From assembly GCF_004340875.1 (NCBI RefSeq), contig NZ_SLXQ01000017.1:42619-106618 (forward strand): a stretch of DNA of 64,000 nucleotides. Direction: 5' to 3'. The DNA is from Tamaricihabitans halophyticus (GTDB taxonomy: Bacteria; Actinomycetota; Actinomycetes; Mycobacteriales; Pseudonocardiaceae). Shown piece by piece: positions 40,001 to 47,575 of this stretch. The notes beneath the pieces are model-generated. The model made no database searches, was not told the DNA's origin, and was given only the letters and a program-made list of their open reading frames with translations. The translations under genes and the position numbers were made by a program. The first letter of the stretch is position 1; the number at the start of each line of letters is the position of its first letter.

Positions 40001-41557
40001 GGCGACGCACTCGGCATCCGGCTCACCTGGCCGGCCGCGCTGTTCAGCGCGGAACGGATCACTGAACTCGCCGAACTGCTGCGCATCGCACTGACTCGAC
40101 TGGCAACCGAGCCCGAGGTGCTTGCCGGAGCAGGGCACAGTCCAGCAGACTTCCCACTCGTCGAGCTGACACAGTCTGCTGTGGACACGTTGGAACAGCG
40201 CTACGGAGCTGTTGATGTGCTGCCACTGACCCCACTGCAATCGGTGATGCTGCGGGAATCACGGGCACGGACTGGGGATCGCCCCGATCCCTACACCGTG
40301 CAATCCACCTTCACGATCGCCGGCAAGCTGGATGTGCCGGCCTTGCACGCGGCAGGTGCGGATCTGGTCGCACGGCACCCCAACCTCGGTGCGGTCTTTC
40401 CGGACGAACCGGGATTGACCGCGCTGCAGGTGATCCCGGCCAATATCGCGCCGGAATGCCGGCTCGTGGAGCTGTCCGAGTCCGCCGAGCAGCCGGACAT
40501 CGATCGAGCACTTGCCGAAGATCTCGCGGAACCGCTGGAGCTGACCACCGGACCGCCGATGCGGCTGACCGTGCTCCGGTGCGGCGCCGATCGGGCAGAG
40601 GTGGTGCTCACCAGCCACCACGTCCTTTCGGACGGCTGGTCGGCGCCGCGTATCCTCGGCGAGTTGTTCCGGCATTACGCGGCACGCGCCTCGGGTGACC
40701 CGGCAGGGACTGTGTTGCCGGCGCCCGTCCCGCTCACCGCGTTCCTGCGGTGGTTCACCGCCCGCGACCGCGCCGCCGAGCTGCGCGCTTGGACGTCCGA
40801 ACTGGACGGATTGGGCGAGGGGAACTATCTGATCGGCGAGCGCTCGGTCGGGGCCGCGGTGCCAGACCGGCCGGAGCCGGTGCTGGTGGAGTTCGCCAGC
40901 GAGCTGGTCGACGAGCTGACCCGGCTGGCCGCTGCGCGTGGCTGGACCGTGAACACCTTGTTGCAGGGCGCATGGTCGAGCGTGCTCGCGGCGCATTCCG
41001 GTCGTCGTGACGTGTGCTTTGGTGCCATGGTGTCCGGCCGTTCCGCCGCCGTCGATGGGGTGGAGGAGATCATTGGTCTGCTCGCCAATACGGTGCCGGT
41101 GCGGGCGCGGCTGTGCGGCACCATGGCTGAGGCATTGACCGAGCTACAGGAGCGCCAGCAGGCCATTGTGGAGCATCAGCAGGTGGACGTTGCCGAGCTG
41201 GCCAGGGCTGCCGGTCGGGACCGGCTTTTCGACAGCATGCTGGTGTTCGAGAACTACCCCGTCGATCCGGATGCGATGCGCGAACCAGCGCCAGGGCTGA
41301 CCGTGCTTGGCACCCGGTTCCGGGAGATGACACACCATCCGGTGACCGTGACGGTCATGCCGGTGGAGTCGGGTTGGCGTGCGGTGTTCGGCTATCGCTC
41401 GGATGTCTGTGGTCGGGACGAAGCGCGTGGACTTGCCGAGGATCTGCGGGCGGCGCTCGAGGCGATCGGCAGGGATGACGCGCTGGATCAGGCTGCCGGT
41501 GAGTTCCTGGCGCAGGTGTTCGGCGATCGGCCGAATGGAAAGCCAGGGCCGCGATGA
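31007..41557 (+). CDS. Two-module siderophore NRPS, C-A-PCP-E-C-A-PCP-E-C, no thioesterase
   Basis: A 3516-residue NRPS starting at TTG 31007 behind TAGGAG. Domains by motif: C1 (HHLVFDG, His 155-156), A1 ([10 protein letters not shown] from 628), PCP1 (GGDS, Ser 1014), E1 ([10 protein letters not shown], 1192), C2 (HHALLDGWS, 1689), A2 ([10 protein letters not shown] from 2162), PCP2 (GGDS, Ser 2546), E2 ([10 protein letters not shown], 2726), C3 (HHVLSDGWS, 3204). Both E domains have the TVGWFT motif. C1 should join DHB from the free ArCP to residue 1, giving DHB-D-aa1-D-aa2. By hand alignment the A1 pocket reads D-S-D-T-I-G-M-V-D and A2 D-V-A-N-L-V-C-I-N, neither a code I recognise. The terminal C domain, with nothing after it, must release or further acylate the chain. 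No MbtH gene is nearby. Confidence 0.93.
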   Translation: MSTAHVESRHSTHSTETLLALTSAQLGIWNAQRLEPDSRFYLVGDVVEISGTEPVQLDQLAAAIRNTIAEAESLRLRVFDTPEGPRQRISTEPIPVPEVVDLRAEPDPAAAAERIVTAERLRAADACREMVDRQLYSCTIIRLSDSVVWYTQLGHHLVFDGYTAAMLARRAAAHYTAAVTGTQPPACPFGRFTDLVEADQQYLASEQFTKDRAYWLDRLSPLPELGGPTETTTGAPEATHTARATIGAAELAQLRQVAEDAGTTWGEALIACYAAFLHRLQGQTDIVFALPLMCRTGVALRTPAMAVNVLPLRLTVRGADRLPELSQQVATALREMRAHQRYRGENLPQDLATPGAGALLHGRGVNLKAFDLTIDFAGATGILRNVAGGPPEDLGLSVLPTTDGGLLLGFEVDARTHSRSDVDRLLTAMRGMLAELSSQRTPPVGAVELIEPAQRDRLLAEWTVPAPAGTPVDWPVALDELAAATPARTALVHGTDRLSTGELAARVHRLARALRARSIGPDDVVALALPRSTDLVVALLAVLDAGAAFLPLDLAYPEDRLRGLLVDAQPALVLDTTASAAPSEGYARLTLDTEQTHAELAQLADTPLSQAELAAPRNPAQLAYLIYTSGSTGRPKGVLGTTGGLARLLHHHRGTLVAEARQAAGRRLRIAHTYSFAFDSAFDQLQWLLCGHELHLYDTDLARDADALLAAYTDDRIDVVDTTPSMAAPLIEAGLLTGEHRPALLILGGEATPPALWRTVVESGVAARNMYGPTEATVDSAAARIAGDHPTIGQPLAGTRAYVLDNALRPVAPGAVGELYLAGPQLTRGYLRRRASTAERFVADPFAGAGERMYRTGDLARWIPDRGLDYLGRADDQVKIRGHRVELGEVEAALGTLPGVRAAAAVIRTEAGPARLVGYVVASDDTLTPESVRGALAERLPEQLVPSVVVLLGELPRTSNGKLDRAALPAPQARTAGRTASTERERLLCAAVAEVFEVDEVSVDADFFGLGGDSISAIGVSSRLRAHGLELRPRELLAGRTFAALAETLTETAGTVAKDEPVGMVPAPPIVRGLLDPHPELARIAGYAQWTALSVTEPLSLPALLAGVRAVLERHAALRLRLTPERQLVIDPRATPDRMVSEHQLPDAGAPEPAQLAVDLAAELDPVSGDMLRIALIRTGQSEPDRLLVLAHHLVIDGVSWRVLLPELHAACSGTLAEQMPASTSWRRHARLLAEQGATGARHAERAFWARALEPACRPLGCAELDPKLDTGGTAHKSGTTASAEETAALLQTLPGAYRAGVDEVLLTGLLLALRYWQRHANRPANPAMAVTVEGHGREQLAEDVDLSGTVGWFTSEYPVRLPAEQVLAGEDLLDALAGGAAVGRLLRAVKEAKRAVPDGGIGYGVLRYLDAEAPFAATPAPEVLLNYLGRFTALPGTGWQLSERDAFAVLEPEDKALEQVLALNCFVHEEVAGARLAVEWTAAGRLLAGETVTALQRGWAAALAALTAHAARIGPDGSGAEWAGLSPADLTMSGIDQSSLDALQRDRRIADVLPATALQAGLTFHSLVRGEQDADVYVVQAMTTLTGALDADRMAAAATELLRRHPALRIHLASTLDDTAVQVVPADVCLDWRQVDLSAEPSEERAARCANHARAELTRPFDPNKPPLIRFLLCTITPTEHRLAITNHHALLDGWSMPLVGRTLLAIYAELGGGPAAPTGAPLTGYYHWLAKQDRETSLAAWRQALAGVDDGTRLAPASTDRAVEQPGRITLDLGREFSAQLGDFARSRGCTLTSVLQTAWGLLLGRLTGRRDVLFGCPVSGRPAEVAGVESMIGQLGNTIVVRVRYAQGDPVDSVLGAVHAQSVELAEHHYVGLPDIQRSAGVGDLFDTMLVMENFPLSNRNQVNVESGLNLSGVDITDATHYSLTLVVIPGEEITLGFGYQPQVFTADTVRDYARWLRNLLAEMIADPSLPVARLRTLDDTERAGLLRAGTGSAPARPRADLLTEIGNWVRDRPDAEAVVCRERSLSYAELDRLANLLAQALLASGVRPQQQVAVLLERDIEMVIALLGVLKAGAVYLPMDLSYPVDRLAYMFTDAAPAAAVTSAAALAAHGDALPAAIPVLRLDDPVTLREPAERCYADPDWARAELTEDALAYVIYTSGTTGRPKGVAVPHRGFPDLAALLDEGFGLAEQERLLHFASPGFDVSIAQILLPLLAGGTCVIAPDEVRVPGNELLDYIAEHRVTSVNLLPSFLAAMPDDRPLDPEVLLLVGAERLDPALASRWGDRRGLVNCYGPTEAMINAVTWRYAPDDPGPLPIGRPDPNIRAYVLDAGLQPVGVGITGELYLSGSKLARGYLRQPGLTARSFLADPFGPAGTRMYRTGDLVSWRPDGQLAFLGRADDQVKLRGFRIELTEIETVLGRHQDVRGCAVIVREDRPGERRLVGYLVPAAGARLALDEVREYLARELPAHMLPAALVELPALPLGPSGKLDRAALPVPDAGAATQAREPATPAEAVLLAVVRAVMGDERINLDDTFLDAGGDSIMSLQIVSRARREGLQLSPRDVFDGGTIAGMAARAQERAGGEQQVPATGDAPLTPIMRNLLAADSIDGFCQWVEICVPAGGSVAIWQAVLDAILARHDVLRARLAEPDAPVLRIPEPGELTGAQVLTRIELSELDNPRAVLDGQLAAARQRMDGWTGPLVHAIWADAGEHRPGRLALLAHHLVVDGVSWRILLDDVARAYASATVTGSGRVEVPELPRYGQSFLGWARSLRAAEPARRNELAHWRQVLSGQGAHGHVELDPVRDTAATALHQELWLDAANTHTLLTTLPSAYHATPDAIALTALTMAVRDWLDDEPELLVALESHGRPPHTPDLAEPVDLAQTVGWFTAMYPARLVLPAGALSAALKAVKEQLHAHGDGLGYGILAGAADRPLDGLAQPWLSWNYLGRFAGAPEKTTPWQPAPDADPLGSGSDELPLPHPLMINALVRDNGAGDALGIRLTWPAALFSAERITELAELLRIALTRLATEPEVLAGAGHSPADFPLVELTQSAVDTLEQRYGAVDVLPLTPLQSVMLRESRARTGDRPDPYTVQSTFTIAGKLDVPALHAAGADLVARHPNLGAVFPDEPGLTALQVIPANIAPECRLVELSESAEQPDIDRALAEDLAEPLELTTGPPMRLTVLRCGADRAEVVLTSHHVLSDGWSAPRILGELFRHYAARASGDPAGTVLPAPVPLTAFLRWFTARDRAAELRAWTSELDGLGEGNYLIGERSVGAAVPDRPEPVLVEFASELVDELTRLAAARGWTVNTLLQGAWSSVLAAHSGRRDVCFGAMVSGRSAAVDGVEEIIGLLANTVPVRARLCGTMAEALTELQERQQAIVEHQQVDVAELARAAGRDRLFDSMLVFENYPVDPDAMREPAPGLTVLGTRFREMTHHPVTVTVMPVESGWRAVFGYRSDVCGRDEARGLAEDLRAALEAIGRDDALDQAAGEFLAQVFGDRPNGKPGPR

Positions 41558-42945
41558 ACCGCGCAGCATCCGCTACGTCGAACGTGCCGCTGCTGCGGGT
41601 CGCACTGATCCTGGTGCTCGGTACCTTTATGGCCACATTGGACGCGACGATCGTCAGCGTTGGTATCGATACGCTTGCCGGTGATTTCGACGCCACGGTC
41701 ACCGAGATCCAGTGGGTCAGTACGGCGTATCTGCTCGCGATCGTCGCCGTCGTACCGGCCTCCGGCTGGTTGGCCGACCGGTTTGGTGGACGTCGCGTGT
41801 GGCTGCTCGCGATTGCGTTGTTCCTGCTGGGTTCCCTGCTGTGCGCGCTTGCCTGGTCACTGCCCAGCTTGGTGGTGTTCCGGGTAGTGCAGGGGCTGGG
41901 CGGTGGGCTGCTGCCGCCTACCGGGCAGGCGTTGCTCGCGCGGATCGCGGGGCCTGATCGGACCGGCCGGCTACTCAGTATCGTCGCGGTGGTCCCACTG
42001 CTTTCGCCGGTGCTCGGTCCGCTGCTTGGCGGCTCGATCCTGAGTATCGCGGACTGGCCCTGGTTGTTCTATGTGAACCTACCGATTGGCTTGCTCACGA
42101 TCGTGCTTGCCCGCCGGTATGTACCGGTAGTGCCGGCAGCAGGGCAGCGAGCGCGCTTCGATCTACGTGGTGCCATGTTGCTCACGCCTGGTCTTGCGGT
42201 GCTGGTGTTCGGGCTGACCGAGATCTCGCATGGCAGGGCGGGGATTCCCGTGTTACTGGTGGGATTGGCCATGCTGGTGGCGTTCGTGGTGCATGGCGTG
42301 CGGACCAAGCACAGCCCGCTGATCGATCCCCGGTTGTTCGTCCGCCAGCCGTTCGGTTCGGTCGCGATCGCACTGTTCCTGCTCGGTGCGTCGGTGTTCG
42401 GCGCGATGTTCCTGCTACCACTGTACTTCCAGACCGGTCCTGGGCTTTCCGCGTTGCAGGCTGGCATGTTGCTCGCACCGCAGGGCGTCGGCGCGGCGCT
42501 TGGCTCGGTGCTGGTGCATCGCGCGATCGATCGCGTGGCCGCGCGAACCTTGGTGTGTACCGGGATTATCCTTGTTGTTGTCGGGACCGTGGTGTTCACG
42601 CAACTGGTGCACGATCCACCGGTCGCGCTCGTGGCGCTTTCGCTGCTGGTTCGCGGGGTGGGTGCGGCGATGATCAGCGCTCCGGTAATGAACGTTGTCT
42701 ACAGTAGAATCGATCCTGAGTTGTTGCCGCGCGCGGCTGGCGCGTTGAACCTGCTGAATACCGTGGGTGGTTCGGTCGGTACGGCCGCGCTCGCGGCACT
42801 GTTGCAGGCGCGGTTGGCCGCGCGGGATTCGGCGGTCGCCGCGGCCTTCGCGGACACGTTCTGGTGGGTTGTCGGGTTCGGACTGCTCGCGGTGCTCGCC
42901 GGCCTGCGGCTGCCCGCCCGTGCGCGCACCTCCACCGCGAACTAG
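41554..42945 (+). CDS. MFS transporter, EmrB/QacA (DHA2) type, probable siderophore exporter
   Basis: A 463-residue MFS protein with about 12-14 transmembrane segments. [20 protein letters not shown] carries the motif D1 of drug:H+ antiporters and DRFGGRR the cytoplasmic loop motif. ATG 41554 overlaps the NRPS stop (ATGA), so it is translationally coupled to siderophore assembly and is the obvious exporter. Its stop overlaps the convergent zinc-finger gene stop in a shared CTAG. Confidence 0.9.
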   Translation: MNRAASATSNVPLLRVALILVLGTFMATLDATIVSVGIDTLAGDFDATVTEIQWVSTAYLLAIVAVVPASGWLADRFGGRRVWLLAIALFLLGSLLCALAWSLPSLVVFRVVQGLGGGLLPPTGQALLARIAGPDRTGRLLSIVAVVPLLSPVLGPLLGGSILSIADWPWLFYVNLPIGLLTIVLARRYVPVVPAAGQRARFDLRGAMLLTPGLAVLVFGLTEISHGRAGIPVLLVGLAMLVAFVVHGVRTKHSPLIDPRLFVRQPFGSVAIALFLLGASVFGAMFLLPLYFQTGPGLSALQAGMLLAPQGVGAALGSVLVHRAIDRVAARTLVCTGIILVVVGTVVFTQLVHDPPVALVALSLLVRGVGAAMISAPVMNVVYSRIDPELLPRAAGALNLLNTVGGSVGTAALAALLQARLAARDSAVAAAFADTFWWVVGFGLLAVLAGLRLPARARTSTAN

Positions 42946-43154
42946 TGGCGCATGGCGTACTTCGCGGTGTAACTGGCCGCCGCGCACTCCGGGCACAGCG
43001 GTGGGCGCACTTCCCATAGCTCGTCGGGAAGCTGAATATCGTCGACGGTGACGCGGAAGGCTAAGCCGCACAGCGTTTCCGCGACCTCGCCGACGGCCAC
43101 CATGCTCGCCCAGAACATATGCCGGTGCCCCGCCCGACAGGCCCACAGGATCAT
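42942..43154 (-). CDS. Small zinc-finger (zf-HC3-like) protein
   Basis: A 70-residue protein with WACRAGHRHMFW near the N-terminus, a central Cys and LCPECAAA near the C-terminus, a His/Cys set of the small actinobacterial zinc-finger type (zf-HC3, PF16827). ATG 43154 overlaps the stop of the second small gene (ATGA), which supports both. Such proteins accompany XRE-DUF397 modules; the function is unknown. Confidence 0.6.
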   Translation of the reverse strand: MILWACRAGHRHMFWASMVAVGEVAETLCGLAFRVTVDDIQLPDELWEVRPPLCPECAAASYTAKYAMRH

Positions 43155-43387
43155 TGCCGGCCGACTCGCTGGTACATCCGGGTGAGGCACTCCGGGCAGA
43201 TGGTTTCGTAGGCAGTGGGTGCCTCCAGCCAGACGAAGTCTGGTCGGAATTCCACTTCACACAATGAGCGCGCCCGTTCCCAGCCCGTGCACGGGTACGC
43301 CCAGTGCGTGCGGCCGCGTGCCCCGACCTTCTCCGAGCACCAGCGAGACCGAACGCTACGCTTCTTCGAACAAACTGTACTTATCAT
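43151..43387 (-). CDS. Small zinc-finger-like protein, first of the pair
   Basis: A 78-residue Arg/Trp-rich protein with THWAYPCTGWERARSLC and ETICPECLTRMY, which supply a His and four Cys in the same arrangement as the next gene. The ATG at 43387 is the only start in frame and lies directly after the right end of the divergent palindrome. TAAAAT (43419-43414 on the minus strand) is a fitting -10. Probably a co-expressed paralogue of the 42942-43154 gene. Confidence 0.5.
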   Translation of the reverse strand: MISTVCSKKRSVRSRWCSEKVGARGRTHWAYPCTGWERARSLCEVEFRPDFVWLEAPTAYETICPECLTRMYQRVGRQ

Positions 43388-43412
43388 AGTGATACGCTAA
43401 AACGTATCACTA
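43387..43412. promoter_or_regulatory. Interrupted 10-bp palindrome (probable XRE operator)
   Basis: Perfect arms TAGTGATACG and CGTATCACTA flank CTAAAA, between the zinc-finger pair and the divergent XRE gene. The minus-strand -10 TAAAAT lies just outside it, so a bound regulator would sit on the start of that transcript. Confidence 0.75.
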
Positions 43413-43462
43413 CATTTTACCGGGGACCATTCAGGTGACTCTGGTAGCGGTAGGATCGCTCG

Positions 43463-44320
43463 GTGTCGCAATCTCCTGGTCCCACGGTCCGCAAGAAGCA
43501 GCTAGGACAAGAGCTACGCAGGCTTCGCCGGGAAGCAGATATCTCGGTTGAGCAGGTGGCCGAGGTGTTGGATTGCGCGCCCTCGCGAGTTCGGCATATC
43601 GAGTCTGGCCGGAACTCACCGCGCAAGCCGGATCTCACCGTGCTCATGGACCTGTACCGGGCACCGGCCGAGGTGCGCGAAGTCCTCGAGGAAACCAGGA
43701 AAGCCGGCGCGCAGCGGGGCTGGTGGGCGACCTATCGACTGCCGAGCTGGCTAGCGTCTTACGTCGGCATGGAAACCGATGCCCGCGAGGTTCGCACGGT
43801 TGAACTGGAACTTATTCCAGCATTGCTGCAGACCCGGGCTTACGTTCGGCGGACGCACGAAGTTGCTACGCATATGGCGAGTCCAGAGGACGTCGACCGC
43901 TTGGTGGACGCCCGGTTACGTCGCCAGCAGCGGCTCAGCGCGCCGAATCCGCTGACGTTCTCGGCGATTATCTCCGAATCGGCCTTGGCGCGTACGCTCG
44001 GCGAGCCCGATATCGCCGCCGAACAGATCCGGCATCTCTTGACGTCCGCCGAATCCCCCAATGTGGCGGTGCGGGTGCTGCCACACAGTGCGGGGTTGCA
44101 CACCAGCATGTCCGGATCGTTCACCGTGCTGTCATTTGACGAAGGCATTTCGGTGCCGGTCGCGTATCAGGAGTACGCGGTGGGCGGGCACCTCGTTGAC
44201 GATGCCGATGCCGTCTCCCGATTGAGTGATGTCTGGACGCTACTGTGGGAGCGGGCGCACGCCGAGGACGAAACGCGGCGCCTACTGCACCGAGTACTTG
44301 ATCAAGCGGAAGGCAGGTAA
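43463..44320 (+). CDS. XRE-family regulator with DUF5753 domain
   Basis: A 285-residue protein with an N-terminal lambda-repressor-like HTH (LGQELRRLRREADISVEQVAEVL, residues about 15-65) and a C-terminal DUF5753 domain (WASY to LLRAV-like region, VRVLPHSAGLHTSMSGSFTVL). GTG 43463. Such proteins pair with DUF397 partners in Streptomyces-like bacteria and act in morphogenesis, antibiotic control or as toxin-antitoxin-like sets. The DUF397 gene follows after three bp. Confidence 0.9.
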   Translation: MSQSPGPTVRKKQLGQELRRLRREADISVEQVAEVLDCAPSRVRHIESGRNSPRKPDLTVLMDLYRAPAEVREVLEETRKAGAQRGWWATYRLPSWLASYVGMETDAREVRTVELELIPALLQTRAYVRRTHEVATHMASPEDVDRLVDARLRRQQRLSAPNPLTFSAIISESALARTLGEPDIAAEQIRHLLTSAESPNVAVRVLPHSAGLHTSMSGSFTVLSFDEGISVPVAYQEYAVGGHLVDDADAVSRLSDVWTLLWERAHAEDETRRLLHRVLDQAEGR

Positions 44321-44323
44321 GTT

Positions 44324-44500
44324 GTGGAGGTCCGCAACTCCCTCCGGTGGCGTAAGAGTAGCTACAGCGGTGGCGGCAACAACTGCGTAGAGGTGGCCAG
44401 TTATCCCGCCTCCGTGGCTATCCGGGACACCAAGAACCGCACTGCTGGTCGGCTCACCGTGAGTTTGTCCGCGTGGTCCGCGTTCGTGGCTGGTCTCTAG
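44324..44500 (+). CDS. DUF397-domain protein
   Basis: A 58-residue protein that is easily missed because of its size. It begins MEVRNSLRWRKSSYSGG, then NNCVEVA, VAIRDTKN and LSAWSAFVAGL, matching the whole DUF397 consensus (WRKSSYS...CVEVA...VRDSK...AWxxF). GTG 44324 starts three bp after the XRE stop. It is the cognate partner of the XRE-DUF5753 regulator. Confidence 0.92.
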   Translation: MEVRNSLRWRKSSYSGGGNNCVEVASYPASVAIRDTKNRTAGRLTVSLSAWSAFVAGL

Positions 44501-44519
44501 CGCACCTGTACATTCACGA

Positions 44520-44559
44520 ACGGCCCCGGTGTGGTTACAGGCATGCGCGCCGGGGCCGT
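44520..44559. terminator. GC-rich hairpin after the XRE-DUF397 pair
   Basis: Arms ACGGCCCCGG (44520-44529) and CCGGGGCCGT (44550-44559) are perfectly complementary across a 20-nt loop, 19 bp after the DUF397 stop. There is no U-tract, as is common for actinobacterial terminators. Confidence 0.6.
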
Positions 44560-44581
44560 CCCATGTTCGAGGTGCCCAGCT

Positions 44582-44609
44582 AGCAACGTTTAGCGGGCTA
44601 AACGTTGCT
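44582..44609. repeat. 28-bp perfect palindrome between convergent genes
   Basis: Arms AGCAACGTTTAGC and GCTAAACGTTGCT flank a central GG; all 13 positions pair. It lies between the convergent DUF397 and acyltransferase genes and includes the acyltransferase stop codon (44598-44600). It could be a bidirectional terminator or protein-binding site. Confidence 0.7.
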
Positions 44610-45278
44610 CGGGTGCCGGCGATCCGGGTCACTGGAGCAGGGCAGGTCGGCTGGTGTGCGCGGGTAGATGTAGAGCGCGGCTCGTTTATGCGGTAGCTCC
44701 ACCTCGCCGAGTTCCGCGCCGCCGACCTTGCGGGCCACGGCCGCGTCCAGGCGTCGGGCGACCTGATGGTCGGCGGCTGGATCGGTGATCATCCGGCGAC
44801 AGTGCGGGTCGGCGGCGAATACCGCTTCGATCATATGCAGCCAGATCCGGTAGGCGAGGCCACGGCCGATCAGGTCCGGCTCGCCAATGGCGCCGTGCAG
44901 GCCAGTATCGTGCGGCAGGGCCGGATAGTGGTGTGCGACCACGTCCCTTGCCGCCCGGTACAGCTCGATGTAGCCGATCGGGCGCTCATTCAGTAGCAGT
45001 AGGAACGGCCGGCAGTAGTTGCCGGCGAGCTGGGTGCGCAACTCCGCCGCCCACCGCTCGCGCGGCCATGCCTGTTGCCAGAAAGGCGCTACCTGCGGGG
45101 AGTTCATCCAGCCGTGCACAAGGTCGAGATCCGTGCCGTCCGCACGGGCGGGTACCAGTCGCCATGGCTCGGGTAGTACCGGAATCGGCGGTGCACCAAC
45201 GGCCCGAACTTCGGGTGACAGGTTCTCGAATAACTCCCGCGCGCAGCGATCCTGCGCCTGGTGATCACTGTTAGTCAT
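44598..45278 (-). CDS. IucB/MbtK-like siderophore acyltransferase (Acetyltransf_8)
   Basis: A 226-residue GNAT-fold protein of the siderophore acyltransferase group. VHGWMNSPQVAPFWQQAWPRERW, PFLLLLNERPIGYIELYRA and IGEPDLIGRGLAYRIWLHMIEAVF are typical of IucB, RhbD and MbtK. These enzymes acylate hydroxylamines of lysine or ornithine, or mature lipid siderophores. The gene has a near-consensus iron box 18 bp upstream of its start, so it belongs to the iron regulon and suggests a hydroxamate or acylated function in the siderophore. No N-hydroxylase gene is visible in the window. Confidence 0.85.
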   Translation of the reverse strand: MTNSDHQAQDRCARELFENLSPEVRAVGAPPIPVLPEPWRLVPARADGTDLDLVHGWMNSPQVAPFWQQAWPRERWAAELRTQLAGNYCRPFLLLLNERPIGYIELYRAARDVVAHHYPALPHDTGLHGAIGEPDLIGRGLAYRIWLHMIEAVFAADPHCRRMITDPAADHQVARRLDAAVARKVGGAELGEVELPHKRAALYIYPRTPADLPCSSDPDRRHPSNV

Positions 45279-45295
45279 AAACTCTCCCCAGTTAT

Positions 45296-45314
45296 TAAGT
45301 TAGGCTAAGCTAAG
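45296..45314. promoter_or_regulatory. Iron box upstream of the acyltransferase gene
   Basis: TTAAGTTAGGCTAAGCTAA matches the 19-bp IdeR/DmdR consensus TTAGGTTAGGCTAACCTAA at 17 of 19 positions and is itself nearly palindromic. Confidence 0.9.
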
Positions 45315-45362
45315 CACTTCTTTTGGGCGAAGTCCACCGTTTGACCGGATCACTCACTGTGA

Positions 45363-46103
45363 TTGCCGCGACGGTCGCACGGATGTGCGGACACTGGCGA
45401 ATCCCGTACGGCGTCCAGGGCAGTGTGGACAGATGGGCAGTACGGGTTCTCCGCTGCCTTGGAGATGCCGGAGATTGTCCGGGGTGACGGGAGTGCCTAC
45501 GCGAGTGCCTGTTCCGGAGCTCTCATCGATCCACAGTGGATCATCTTGGCCGGGCATTGCGTACATGATGGTGACCGCAACCGGATCAGTGGCGAGCCGC
45601 ATTACCCGATCACCGCGACTGTCGGGCAGGCGACGCGATCCGGTTCGGCCGGCGCCACGGTTGACGTGGTGCACGTGGCGCAGCACGACGCCGTGGACGT
45701 GGCGATCGGGGAGCTCGCCGCGCCGGTCGCCGATGTCGCACCGATCCCGATCGCCAGCGCGGCGCCGGAACCCGGCGAAGCCGTTCGCCTGGTCGGTTGG
45801 GGTGCCTCGGACGCGGGGCAGACCGTGCTGGACAGGCCGGACCGGATGCAAACCGGCGAGATGATCGTCAGTCGAGTGGACACCGAGCTGACCTTCATTC
45901 GGGCTTCTGAACCTGAAGCCAAGACCAGCGCTTGCCCGTGGGATTCGGGTGCGCCGTACTTCACGGAAGGCGCCGACGGCACGGTCGAGCTCGTAGCGAC
46001 CGTGGTCGATGGACCGGCTTGCCCGCACGGGGAGGAAGAGAGTGCCGCGCGCGCCGATGTGCTCGGCCCGTGGATAGCCGAGCACACCAGCACCGTCAGC
46101 TAG
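45363..46103 (+). CDS. Trypsin-like serine protease without a visible signal peptide
   Basis: A 246-codon open frame from TTG 45363. The chymotrypsin-fold triad is present: His in ILAGHCV, Asp in DAVDVAIGEL and Ser in PWDSGAPYF, with WDSG in place of the common GDSG. Secreted relatives have an N-terminal export signal, but a stop codon sits immediately upstream of this start and no hydrophobic segment is encoded. Either translation starts within a truncated gene, the signal was lost, or the protein is cytosolic. The true start is therefore uncertain; a GTG near 45420 is possible. Confidence 0.55.
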   Translation: MPRRSHGCADTGESRTASRAVWTDGQYGFSAALEMPEIVRGDGSAYASACSGALIDPQWIILAGHCVHDGDRNRISGEPHYPITATVGQATRSGSAGATVDVVHVAQHDAVDVAIGELAAPVADVAPIPIASAAPEPGEAVRLVGWGASDAGQTVLDRPDRMQTGEMIVSRVDTELTFIRASEPEAKTSACPWDSGAPYFTEGADGTVELVATVVDGPACPHGEEESAARADVLGPWIAEHTSTVS

Positions 46104-46114
46104 CCGGCACGCGC

Positions 46115-47077
46115 TCAGTCGTGTTGGTGGGTAACGCTGCTGGGCTCCTCGCGTGGGCGCCCACCGTCCTGACCGGAGACGATCACCCAGACCAGGATCG
46201 GCAGGAGCAACGCCGTGGCTATCCGGCCGGCGATCCGCGTCGCTCGGGAAATGCGTGGTTGGCGCCCCTTCGTCGGCGCGTCCTTGGCTGGCAACCGTTC
46301 GCCGCGCCGTGCCGGTCGAAACAGCCGGATGAGTAGCAGCACCACGATCGGGATCTGGATGGCCCACAACACCGTGCGCGGCCAGCCCGAGTACCACACA
46401 TTGGTGCCATAAAGCAGCGTGTGCCAGATGCTCAGCGCGTAGCTGATGATCACGGTTCGGTGCAGGATGCGCCAGGTACGCGGCCCGATCCGGTTGCGCA
46501 GATAGAACGTCAGGCCGAGGAGCATCGCCAGATACAGGCCCGCCTGCCCGATCGGGATGGCAAGCGCGCCCGTACCGCTGGTGTATCCACCGGGCACGAA
46601 CGTCTCGACCAGTGCGCCGAAAATCCGGGCCGGCCACGCTTTGTCGGCCGCATCGCGCACCAGTTCGGCGAGGAAGAGCACGGCATGCGCGAGCATCAGC
46701 ACGATGGCGCACAGGCTGCTGGTCCGGTGTAGTCGCTCCAACCGCGCGGAACCCCACGGTAGGCGCGGCCCAGGCCCTGACGTCAGCAGACCGAGCACCA
46801 CGGTCAGATAAGCCCAGAGTAGGCCTGTCCAGCCGAAAGCCTGGCTGAGCAGGTACATCCAGAACTCGGCCGGATCGGCAAGGAACGGCATCACGGCGGT
46901 CGTATCCGCCCGGCCGGCGCGCATCCGGAAGTAAAGGAAGACGAACACGCCCGCGGTAAGCAGCGCGGCGACCAGGAACTCCGGCACCGTCGCGCGCAGG
47001 TCCGCGCGCAGTCCACGGGTTTGCCTGGCCGAACCCGCCGCGCCAGTAGCCGGAGCACTCGTCGATTCGTCGCTCAC
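46115..47077 (-). CDS. Ferric reductase-like transmembrane protein
   Basis: A 320-residue integral membrane protein with about six to seven transmembrane segments and the heme-liganding pattern of the ferric reductase-like domain. His in LHRTSSLCAIVLMLAHAVLF pairs with His in LHRTVIISYALSIWHTLLYG. The C-terminus is a polar tail. GTG 47077 is chosen (MSDESTS), possibly leaderless because no ribosome site is visible; the frame is open upstream. It could shuttle electrons to iron or membrane redox partners; a siderophore role is only suggested by proximity. Confidence 0.75.
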   Translation of the reverse strand: MSDESTSAPATGAAGSARQTRGLRADLRATVPEFLVAALLTAGVFVFLYFRMRAGRADTTAVMPFLADPAEFWMYLLSQAFGWTGLLWAYLTVVLGLLTSGPGPRLPWGSARLERLHRTSSLCAIVLMLAHAVLFLAELVRDAADKAWPARIFGALVETFVPGGYTSGTGALAIPIGQAGLYLAMLLGLTFYLRNRIGPRTWRILHRTVIISYALSIWHTLLYGTNVWYSGWPRTVLWAIQIPIVVLLLIRLFRPARRGERLPAKDAPTKGRQPRISRATRIAGRIATALLLPILVWVIVSGQDGGRPREEPSSVTHQHD

Positions 47078-47120
47078 GAGAAGAAAGTCGGCTGGACGGC
47101 AGGAAAAGTTCCCGTGGGTG

Positions 47121-47144
47121 CCTTGCCCTTTCTCCAGGGCAAGG
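47121..47144 (+). promoter_or_regulatory. Hairpin whose right arm contains the ribosome site of the PPOX gene
   Basis: Perfect 9-bp arms CCTTGCCCT and AGGGCAAGG around TTCTCC. The AAGG at the end of the right arm is the ribosome site for the ATG at 47150, so folding would hide it. It is alternatively an operator in the divergent promoter. Confidence 0.6.
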
Positions 47145-47149
47145 TAAAG

Positions 47150-47551
47150 ATGCCAGTCATGCCAGGTGAATCCGACGAGTACTACGCCCTGCGGACGTTT
47201 CGCAAGGACGGGTCGGCGGTGTGCACACCGATCTGGTTGGCCCCTGCCGGCGGGCAGCTGTATGCCTACACGCCCGCTCGCTCCTGGAAGGTCCGGCGGA
47301 TCCGGCGCGATCCACGGGTCGAGTTCGCGCCCTCGGACTTCCATGGCGTGCCGCATGCGGCATGGCGATCCGGTCAGGCCCGGGTGCTGCCGGCCGCCGA
47401 ACTACGCACGGCCAAACGCGCGATGACGGCGAAGTACGGCAACAAGTTCCGCTGGTTCACCATCATCACGCTGCTTGGCAGGGCACGAAAGCGCGGCGGG
47501 CGCGCGGTAGGCATCGAGATCACCACGTCCACTAGCGAGCACGCCACGTAA
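47150..47551 (+). CDS. PPOX-class flavin/F420-dependent protein
   Basis: A 133-residue split-barrel protein: YYALRTFRKDGSAVCTPIWLAP, VRRIRRDPRVEFAPSDF and AKYGNKFRWF resemble the pyridoxamine-phosphate oxidase/F420-binding (PPOX) family of actinobacteria. ATG 47150 (MPVMPGES) is preferred behind AAGG; the frame is open upstream. It is divergent from the ferric-reductase-like gene. Function unknown, probably reductase or cofactor-binding. Confidence 0.8.
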   Translation: MPVMPGESDEYYALRTFRKDGSAVCTPIWLAPAGGQLYAYTPARSWKVRRIRRDPRVEFAPSDFHGVPHAAWRSGQARVLPAAELRTAKRAMTAKYGNKFRWFTIITLLGRARKRGGRAVGIEITTSTSEHAT

Positions 47552-47552
47552 C

Positions 47553-47575
47553 CGCGTTCTTTCAGGTTAGCGAGG
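47553..47575. repeat. Dispersed 23-bp 3'-end element, copy A
   Basis: On the minus strand it reads CCTCGCTAACCTG then AAAGAACGCG, and it fills the whole gap between the PPOX stop and the stop of the MFS gene at 47576. Copy B at 56561-56583 differs at one base. No known function. Confidence 0.7.
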
